From: Acidobacteriota bacterium
Lineage (GTDB): Bacteria; Acidobacteriota; Terriglobia; Terriglobales; Acidobacteriaceae
Direction: 5' to 3'
Length of the DNA: 7,185 bases
NCBI GenBank assembly: GCA_021798655.1
Contig: JAJZFE010000502.1
Span: 1 to 7,185 of the forward strand
Under the pieces are notes generated by a model. That model worked only from the letters and a program-made list of their open reading frames with translations, was not told where the DNA came from and ran no database searches. Below are positions 1-4,937 of this stretch, one piece after another (the stretch's first letter is position 1; the number at the start of each line of letters is the position of its first letter). A program made the position numbers and the translations under genes.

Positions 1-31
1 TTTGAGCTGCGCGCAGCGAGACAGTCATCAT
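1..31 (-). CDS. Possible 5' end of a divergent gene, cut by the left edge
   Basis: Read on the minus strand, GGAGGA is followed immediately by two adjacent ATG codons (31-29 and 28-26), then an open frame reading MMTVSLRAAQ to the window edge. The second ATG lies 4 nt after GGAGG, the first only 1 nt, so the second is the likelier start. Only about ten codons are visible, so no function can be assigned, and chance occurrence is possible. A gene diverging here would explain why positions 32-562 look like a shared intergenic region with lower GC than the rest. Confidence 0.35.
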   Translation of the reverse strand, partial: MMTVSLRAAQ

Positions 32-65
32 TCCTCCAACAAGGTCCTGCAGTGCACCAGACAAA

Positions 66-96
66 CTTATTCCCAAGGTTGATGAAAGCATGTAAA
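66..96 (-). promoter_or_regulatory. Weak candidate promoter for the divergent gene
   Basis: On the minus strand TTTACA (96-91; five of six matches to TTGACA) is followed after 19 nt by AATAAG (71-66; four of six matches to TATAAT). The spacer is longer than the optimal 17 nt. The -10 element would lie about 34 nt before the ATG at 31, a normal distance. Low-complexity matches of this quality occur by chance in AT-rich DNA, so this is only suggestive. Confidence 0.2.
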
Positions 97-183
97 CCGG
101 CGAAGGAGGGTTGTGCCCCGACACCGGTCAACAGATAATCTTCCAGCCTTAGGCGATAGACAGTTTCCTACCCATACTAGATA

Positions 184-221
184 CAACGGCTCTGCAAAAT
201 CATAAGTCCAACGGCTCTGCA
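184..221. repeat. 13-bp direct repeat, 25-bp period
   Basis: CAACGGCTCTGCA occurs at 184-196 and again, identically, at 209-221. The two copies start 25 bp apart, with a 12-bp spacer of different sequence. They lie in the lower-GC intergenic region between the possible divergent gene and the operon. Paired identical sites of this kind can bind a regulator as a tandem dimer, but a small duplication is an equally good explanation. Confidence 0.55.
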
Positions 222-355
222 TACCTTCTGCAGACAACGCATGCTGGCAAAACTTGAGGTAACGCGCCAAGAATACCATCTCCTAACGAGTAAATAAGAA
301 ATAACCCCCAAGGTGTTCCGGCGGGCGATCATCGACGACAGGGTGCCGAACCAGA

Positions 356-373
356 ATGGTGTATCTACACCAT
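356..373. promoter_or_regulatory. 18-bp hyphenated palindrome, candidate operator
   Basis: ATGGTGTA-TC-TACACCAT is a perfect inverted repeat with 8-bp arms and a 2-bp centre. The arrangement (GT and AC half-site cores around a short AT-containing centre) resembles operators of GntR-type winged-helix dimers, but no regulator gene is visible in the window. It lies about 190 bp before the chosen start of the first operon gene. It lacks a T-tract and a GC-rich stem, so it is not an intrinsic terminator. The operator role is inferred. Confidence 0.45.
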
Positions 374-548
374 GCCTGATGAAGTGCTCAATGGGAAAGA
401 ACCAGAGAGGGTACGTTGCTGAGGCGGCGGGGAGATGGAGGCGGCGATTGCCGGAGATTCTGCGGAGTGGGTGCAGATGCTATTCTTCCCAAAAACCGGT
501 TGCCGATAGAAGCCGTCCGCTGGGGCGGCCTGGGAGCCGCGGTGGCAG

Positions 549-554
549 AGGAGG
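549..554 (+). promoter_or_regulatory. Strong Shine-Dalgarno sequence that fixes the first operon start
   Basis: A full AGGAGG lies 8 nt before the ATG at 563. The open frame extends further upstream, to a TTG at 416, but that extension has no family similarity and has arginine/glycine-rich composition typical of non-coding high-GC DNA. The site therefore supports ATG 563. The in-frame GTG at 542 lies upstream of the Shine-Dalgarno and is not supported. Confidence 0.8.
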
Positions 555-562
555 ACGGAGAG

Positions 563-1594
563 ATGACGCCACAGGATGGGGAGTCGCCGAGAACGTTCAT
601 TGCGCCGGTGGGCGGAGCCGCGCAGGGCGGACCGGAGGTGGCGGCAGCCTATGGACTGCGACCACTGTCGACGGGCGAGGTGCTGGACAGGACGTTTTCG
701 ATCTACCGGGCGCACTTCTGGCTGTTTGCCGGGCTGGCGTCGCTGTCAGGCTCGTTCAGCCTGATACTGAATGCGGTGCAACTACTGGTACACCGCATGG
801 TGCTGCTGCATCATGGCTTTCGGATCGCGGCGCTGGAGGCGCAGATTGCGACGATTGCGATGACGGTGCTGATGCTGCCGGTGGAGGCGGTGGTGTACGC
901 TGCGTCCGTGCTCGCGCTGTGCGAGGTGTACCTGGGCCGAGAGATTCGGGTCAGGAAGGCGCTGCAATCGACGATGCAACGGTGGGCGCGATACGTTGGG
1001 ATTGCGCTGTGGCAGGGCTGGAGCGCGGCGTGGCTGCTGACGCTTGTGGTGCTGCCAGGAGCGGTGCTGCTGGGCATGGCGGCCAGGTCGCCGATGTTCC
1101 TTGTGTTCGGGGCAACGATGGTGTTCGTGGGCGCGGTGGGAGGCGGCGTCTACGGCGCGATTGCATACATTCGAAACTCGCTGGGGATTCCGGCAGCACT
1201 GATGGAAGGCACGGGGGTGCGCGCGTCGATGCGGCGAAGCAAGGTGCTGGCGGCAGGGACGAAGGGCCGCATCTTCGTGGTGCTGTTGATTGCCGTGGCG
1301 TTGTATATAGTGGCCGGCGCGATTGAGTCGCCGATGGCGTTCTTCATTGCGCGATCTCCGCTGCAGGATCATGTGCTTGCGCAGGCGTCTGTTCTGCTGA
1401 TTGGATTTGTCGCGCACCTGCTGGTGTCGCCGGTGGCGCTGATTGGATTGACGCTGGTGTACTTCGATCAGCGCGTGCGCCTGGAGGCGTTTGACCTGGT
1501 GATGATGATGGGAGGGGGGTCTGGCGCGCCGGCTGCGGCGGCGAGCGCAGGCAGCGATGCGCACGAGTCGACGGGGAGCGATGGTCAAGGTTAG
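563..1594 (+). CDS. Polytopic membrane protein, glycerophosphodiesterase membrane-domain-like
   Basis: This 343-residue protein is predicted to be an integral inner-membrane protein. After a soluble Ala/Gly/Pro-rich N-terminus comes the segment LRPLSTGEVLDRTFSIYR (32-49), an amphipathic lead-in seen in bacterial proteins annotated as glycerophosphoryl diester phosphodiesterase membrane-domain or related DUF families. About six hydrophobic segments follow, near 53-75, 93-119, 143-173, 178-203, 237-259 and 272-299. The end of the last one carries VYFDQRVRLEAFDL (299-312), matching the Y(Y/F)D-R-R-EGFDL ending of the same families. There is no catalytic phosphodiesterase domain, so no enzymatic role is claimed. 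A low-complexity Ala/Ser/Gly tail follows residue 316. Its 3' end overlaps the next gene by 14 bp, indicating co-transcription. The family assignment comes from remembered motifs and is moderate; membrane localisation is strong. Confidence 0.8.
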   Translation: MTPQDGESPRTFIAPVGGAAQGGPEVAAAYGLRPLSTGEVLDRTFSIYRAHFWLFAGLASLSGSFSLILNAVQLLVHRMVLLHHGFRIAALEAQIATIAMTVLMLPVEAVVYAASVLALCEVYLGREIRVRKALQSTMQRWARYVGIALWQGWSAAWLLTLVVLPGAVLLGMAARSPMFLVFGATMVFVGAVGGGVYGAIAYIRNSLGIPAALMEGTGVRASMRRSKVLAAGTKGRIFVVLLIAVALYIVAGAIESPMAFFIARSPLQDHVLAQASVLLIGFVAHLLVSPVALIGLTLVYFDQRVRLEAFDLVMMMGGGSGAPAAAASAGSDAHESTGSDGQG

Positions 1595-2618
1595 TGGATA
1601 CCGCATGATCGCCGCGATGCTGATGGTGATGGCGATGGGAGAGCCGCCTGCAGCACGTGCGGCAGCGCTGCAGACTGTTTCGGCGGCGGCGTTTCAAGCA
1701 GAGGTGGTCCGGCTCGAAGGAGTGGTGGCGCAATGCGCAGCGGTGGCGGCGTGCAAGGTGGAGAGCGTTGGCAATGATGTACAGGTGGACGATCCGGCGA
1801 AGGGCGGCTTCGAGGAGCACTGGGAGTGGCTGCGCGCTGCGTTGAAGACAGCGAAGACGGCGAAGGCTGGAGAGCGTGCGACGCTGATGCGGGAGGCAGA
1901 GGCGCGGCTCGCGGAGATGGCGCAGGAGAGTGTGGCGGCGTCGGACACGCAACAGGACTTTAGCCATGCACGTGCGGTGGCGAACGCGGTTCTGGCGCGA
2001 CCGGAGTTCCTGAGCGACGGCGGGCCGACGTGGTGGGACAGGGCGAAGGCCCGGATGCTCGCGTGGGTAAGCCGTTTCTTTGAAGGCGTGGTGAAGGTGG
2101 GCAGCGCTGCGCCGTGGCTGGGGACGCTGCTGGAGTGGGTGTTTTACGTTGGAACTGCGGTGGGGTTGCTGTTCTTTCTGCTGCGGAATCTGGCGCGGCA
2201 GAGATTGCGTGTGGCGTTTGGCGGAGCGACGTTGCGCGCTGCGGCGTGGGAGAACGAAGCGGAAGACTGGGCACAATGGGCGGAGCAGCACGCGGCAGCA
2301 CGCGAGTGGCGCGAGGCAGTGCACGGCTTGTACTGGGCGGCCATCATCTTGCTGGAGGCTCGACGCGCGTGGCGGCATAATCCGACACGCACGCCACGCG
2401 AGTATGTGCTGCTGCTGAAGCGAGGGTCTGCGCAACAGAAGCGACTACGCAGCCTGACCCAGATCTTTGAGCGCGTTTGGTATGGACTGCGCGAGGCAGA
2501 TGAGGCGGAGTACATCGAAGCGCGCACGCTGTATGAGCAACTGGCGGCGAGCACGCTGGAGGCCGAGGACAACACGGTCGGCACAAGCGAAGCGCTTTCG
2601 ACGGGAAGCGTGGCATGA
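1581..2618 (+). CDS. DUF4129 domain-containing exported membrane protein
   Basis: The product has 345 residues from ATG 1581. Residues 1-27 look like a signal peptide: basic K3 and R8, a hydrophobic run at 9-19, and an ARA-A cleavage-type site near 27. An extracytoplasmic helical segment follows, then one transmembrane helix near 182-201 and a cytoplasmic domain. That last part (about 234-325) is a DUF4129 match: REWREAVHGLYWAAIILLE (241-259), a TPREY motif, and IFERVWYGLREADEAEY (295-311). DUF4129 proteins are recurrent neighbours of MoxR/DUF58 genes; some carry a transglutaminase domain, absent here. The start is uncertain. ATG 1557 and ATG 1605 are in frame; 1581 is preceded by GGGGAG at close spacing and gives a normal signal peptide. 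It overlaps the upstream gene by 14 bp and the downstream gene by 4 bp. No catalytic residues are recognised, and the function is unknown. Confidence 0.85.
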   Translation: MVKVSGYRMIAAMLMVMAMGEPPAARAAALQTVSAAAFQAEVVRLEGVVAQCAAVAACKVESVGNDVQVDDPAKGGFEEHWEWLRAALKTAKTAKAGERATLMREAEARLAEMAQESVAASDTQQDFSHARAVANAVLARPEFLSDGGPTWWDRAKARMLAWVSRFFEGVVKVGSAAPWLGTLLEWVFYVGTAVGLLFFLLRNLARQRLRVAFGGATLRAAAWENEAEDWAQWAEQHAAAREWREAVHGLYWAAIILLEARRAWRHNPTRTPREYVLLLKRGSAQQKRLRSLTQIFERVWYGLREADEAEYIEARTLYEQLAASTLEAEDNTVGTSEALSTGSVA

Positions 2619-3853
2619 GCCGGGGAGCGAGCGCATACGACCGCAGGATGCTGTTGACGCTGTGTCTCGTGATGGTGGTGATGATCATAGGCGTGAGTAT
2701 CCTTGCGCCCCAGAGCGAGGAGGATAATCCGAGACCGACGACGACCAACAGCGGTCCGCATGGAGCGAAGGCGGCGTATCTGACGTTTGAGGGCCTGGGG
2801 AGAAAGAGCACGGAGTGGAACCGCTCGCTCGAGGGATTGAATAAAGACGTGAGCGATGAGCAGGCTGCGCGCACTACGCTGATCCTGGCGGAGCCGGAGT
2901 ACGATGCGACGGAACGCAAGGCGCTGGCCGCAGAGTTGAAGCAGTTTCTGGAGCGTGGTGGGCGCGTGCTGGCGACAGGACCAACCGGCGCGCTGCTGCT
3001 GCCGGACGGAGATGTGCAGGCTCCGGGATGGATCGAAAGCGGACTGTGCCATACGACACCCGAGGGGCCGGGGACGCTGGCGCGCGCGGGCAGCGTGGAG
3101 ATGGGCGACAGCTCGAGGTGGGCTAGTGCGGGGCCGCAGTATCGCGTGGAGCAGAGATGCGGCGAGGACGCCGTGGTGGTGCGATATGACGTCGGGAAGG
3201 GTGAGGCGGTGTGGTGGAGTTCGTCGGCTCCGCTGGAGAATGCGGAGTTGAGGAACGATGCAGACCTGCGGCTGCTGATGGCGACGGTGGGAAGCGGGCG
3301 CGATGTGGTGTTCGATGAGTCGCTGCATGGAGAGGTGAAGACGCTGTGGGATGCGGCGAAGGGGTTGCCGCTGCGCTGGCTGGCGGCGCAGGCGGCACTG
3401 CTGTTTGTGTTGCTGGTGGTGAGCTTTGGCAGAAGGCGCGGGCCGATGCGATCGCCAGTGCAACTGCCGCGGAGTTCGCCGGTGGAGTTTGCCGTGTCGA
3501 TGGGCGATTTGTATGAGAAGGCGGCGGTGAGCAGTGCGGCCATGGAAGCTGCAAAGCGGCGATTACTGCGGGTGCTGACGCGCGAGGCGGGGTTGACGCA
3601 GGGAACGGTCGAAGAGGGGCCGGAGGCGATTGCCGAGGCACTGCAACTGCGGCTGGGCGGCGACTGGTCGCGACTGAGCGAGCACCTGCAAGAGGCGCAG
3701 AAGGCACAGCATGAGGCCATCGCGATGGGTAGTGCGCTGGCACTGGTGCGCGCGTTGAGCGAGGATGCAGAGAGCGTGCGGCAGAGCCTTGCCCCGGACG
3801 ATGGGCGGCATGCGAGGTTGCAGGTTGAGTCGTTGTCAATGAGAATTTCTTGA
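2615..3853 (+). CDS. DUF4350 domain-containing membrane protein
   Basis: The product has 412 residues. The start overlaps the previous stop as ATGA, typical of translational coupling, with a weak GGGAAG 6 nt upstream. A transmembrane helix spans about 12-31. A DUF4350 domain follows: the SGPHGAKAAYLTFEGLG segment (46-62), where the family has S-G-GTKALYLLLE-LG; an acidic/aliphatic strand ILAEPEY (90-96); LERGGRVLATG (112-122); and VFDESLHGE (232-240), matching the family's FDE-HHG motif. A second transmembrane helix is at about 255-271, followed by RRRGP and PRSSPVEFAVSMGDLYEKA, again a family hallmark. The middle domain would lie outside the membrane, with the C-terminal helical part (about 275-412) cytoplasmic. 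DUF4350 is generally encoded beside DUF4129, MoxR and DUF58 genes, and no biochemical activity is known to me. The family call is secure, the function is not. Confidence 0.87.
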   Translation: MSRGASAYDRRMLLTLCLVMVVMIIGVSILAPQSEEDNPRPTTTNSGPHGAKAAYLTFEGLGRKSTEWNRSLEGLNKDVSDEQAARTTLILAEPEYDATERKALAAELKQFLERGGRVLATGPTGALLLPDGDVQAPGWIESGLCHTTPEGPGTLARAGSVEMGDSSRWASAGPQYRVEQRCGEDAVVVRYDVGKGEAVWWSSSAPLENAELRNDADLRLLMATVGSGRDVVFDESLHGEVKTLWDAAKGLPLRWLAAQAALLFVLLVVSFGRRRGPMRSPVQLPRSSPVEFAVSMGDLYEKAAVSSAAMEAAKRRLLRVLTREAGLTQGTVEEGPEAIAEALQLRLGGDWSRLSEHLQEAQKAQHEAIAMGSALALVRALSEDAESVRQSLAPDDGRHARLQVESLSMRIS

Positions 3854-3860
3854 TTTGAAT

Positions 3861-3865
3861 GGGAG
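3861..3865 (+). promoter_or_regulatory. Shine-Dalgarno favouring a GTG start for moxR
   Basis: GGGAG lies 5 nt before GTG 3871. The competing ATG at 3859 overlaps the region just before this site and has no purine-rich sequence at a usable distance. The ribosome-binding site therefore argues for the GTG, which shortens the protein by four residues and leaves 17 nt after the previous stop. Confidence 0.6.
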
Positions 3866-3870
3866 AGCGA

Positions 3871-4851
3871 GTGAGCGAAGACGGTGCGGGTGTAGCGGCG
3901 GCAAACGAGTTGTTCACCAGAGGACAGGTGCAGATCGGGCGCGTGATTGCGGGACAGCAGGAGGCCATTGCGCAGGCGTTGCTGACCATGCTGTGCGGCG
4001 GCCATGCGCTGATTGAAGGCGTGCCCGGAGTGGCCAAGACGCTGGCGGTGAAGACGCTGGCGCGATTCCTGGGGCTGGAGTTCCGGCGCGTGTCGGGAAC
4101 GCCGGATATGATGCCCGCGGATATTTTGGGAACGAGCGTGTTCTCGCCCGCATTTGGCGAGCGGCCCGGCGAATTCAGCTTTCATCCGGGTCCGGTGTTC
4201 ACGCAGTTTCTGCTGACCGATGAGATCAATCGGATACCGCCCAGGACGCAGGCGGCGCTGTTGGAGTCGATGGAAGAACGACAGGTGACCGCGGACGGCG
4301 AGCGGCATGAGCTGGATAGATTTTTTACGGTGTTTGCGACGCAGAATCCGGTGGAGTTTGAGGGCACGTACCCGCTGCCGGAGGCGCAACTGGATCGGTT
4401 TCTGTTGAAGATCAAGATGGAGTATCCGGAGTTGGCTGACGAGCGCGTGGTGCTGGAGCGTCACCATGCGGCGCTGGATAGTGAAGGGCTCGCGGAGACC
4501 TTGATTGAGCCGGTTCCGTTTGAGCTTCTGACGGCTGCGCGACGGGAGATTCGTGCGGTGCGCGTGGAGCCGGCGATCTTCGATTACCTGCTCGCTGTGG
4601 TTCGCAGAACAAGGGCGTGGCCGACGATTGCGCTGGGAGCGAGCCCCCGGGCGAGTACAGGATTGCTGCTGGTGGCGAAGGCGTTTGCGGCGCGCGAGCA
4701 GCGGGACTTTGTGATTCCCGATGATGTGAAGGAGGCTGCTCTGCCGGTGCTGCGGCATCGGCTGGTGCTGCGGCCGGAGGCGGAGCTTGAAGGACTGGAT
4801 GCGGACCGCGTGGTGAGGGATGTGCTCGCGGCTACCCAGGTGCCGAAGTGA
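3871..4851 (+). CDS. MoxR family AAA+ ATPase
   Basis: This cytoplasmic ATPase of 326 residues from GTG 3871 (330 from ATG 3859) is the usual length for the family. The motifs are complete: Walker A GVPGVAKT (50-57), Walker B LLTDEINR (114-121), sensor 1 ATQNP (156-160), the arginine-finger region EAQLDRF (170-176), and GASPRAS near 256-262, the sensor 2 region in the lid domain. MoxR proteins form hexameric rings thought to act as chaperones for maturation, metal insertion or remodelling of partners containing vWA or DUF58 domains. Here the likely partner is the DUF58 protein encoded next, with the DUF4129 and DUF4350 membrane proteins as candidate platform or client. All catalytic residues are present, so it should hydrolyse ATP. 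The physiological substrate cannot be read from sequence. The family call is very secure; only the start is in question. Confidence 0.96.
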   Translation: MSEDGAGVAAANELFTRGQVQIGRVIAGQQEAIAQALLTMLCGGHALIEGVPGVAKTLAVKTLARFLGLEFRRVSGTPDMMPADILGTSVFSPAFGERPGEFSFHPGPVFTQFLLTDEINRIPPRTQAALLESMEERQVTADGERHELDRFFTVFATQNPVEFEGTYPLPEAQLDRFLLKIKMEYPELADERVVLERHHAALDSEGLAETLIEPVPFELLTAARREIRAVRVEPAIFDYLLAVVRRTRAWPTIALGASPRASTGLLLVAKAFAAREQRDFVIPDDVKEAALPVLRHRLVLRPEAELEGLDADRVVRDVLAATQVPK

Positions 4852-4937
4852 TACAGAAGAGATCCGGGATTGGCGCAAACCTCCGGGCTTTCGCGCCGCA
4901 GGCTGAAGCACTGAAGCCATTTGTGCGCTGACACGTT
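4852..4937 (+). other. 86-bp intergenic gap with a hairpin inside the operon
   Basis: This is the only sizeable gap in an otherwise overlapping or tightly spaced operon. It contains an imperfect hairpin: GGCGC (4872-4876) plus AAA (4877-4879), a loop at 4880-4888, then TTT (4889-4891), a one-base bulge at 4892, and GCGCC (4893-4897). A short direct repeat of CTGAAGC follows (4903-4909, 4911-4917). No T-tract follows, so it is not a standard terminator. It may be a small intergenic repeat relic or an mRNA processing or stability element that tunes the downstream gene; both are inference. Confidence 0.5.

Larger units (their letters stand above)
32..562. other. Non-coding intergenic region upstream of the operon
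   Basis: No open frame here resembles a known protein family. The first roughly 280 bases are clearly more AT-rich than the genes to the right, which fits an intergenic or regulatory region. The short open frames that cross it lack Shine-Dalgarno sequences, or continue into the operon in the wrong frame. It holds a weak minus-strand promoter candidate (66-96), a 13-bp direct repeat (184-221), an AT-rich patch around 288-305 and an 18-bp palindrome (356-373). I could not find a convincing plus-strand -35/-10 pair for the operon; the promoter must lie somewhere between the AT-rich patch and 548, or use a non-standard sigma factor. Confidence 0.6.

Noticed and set aside
6..17. 12-bp palindrome GCTGCGCGCAGC
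   Set aside because: Alternating GC palindromes are common in high-GC DNA, and this one falls inside the probable coding start of the divergent gene.
67..279. 70-codon minus-strand frame in the low-GC region
   Set aside because: No Shine-Dalgarno and no recognised motif; the 13-bp direct repeat lies inside it, and the region behaves as intergenic. It could be a decayed fragment, but nothing supports that.
254..305. Plus-strand promoter with TTGAGG at 254 and AT-rich hexamers near 291
   Set aside because: The spacing between TTGAGG and TAAATA is about 31 nt, and the correctly spaced hexamer (277-282) does not resemble a -10 element.
416..562. N-terminal extension of the first operon gene from TTG 416
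   Set aside because: The 49 extra residues are Arg/Gly-rich and have no Shine-Dalgarno, and AGGAGG at 549-554 is placed ideally for ATG 563.
313..1326. 337-codon plus-strand frame overlapping the first operon gene
   Set aside because: The translation is Arg/Gly/Ala-rich with no family features, while the overlapping frame from 563 encodes a clear polytopic membrane protein with a strong Shine-Dalgarno.
2144..3463. 439-codon minus-strand frame over DUF4129 and DUF4350
   Set aside because: Antisense shadow rich in His, Arg and Gln, with no domain signature.
2344..4920. 858-codon open frame on the minus strand
   Set aside because: It runs opposite three well-supported genes (DUF4129, DUF4350, MoxR). 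Its product is rich in Arg, Ser, Pro and His without recognisable domains, a typical antisense shadow of GC-rich codon use.
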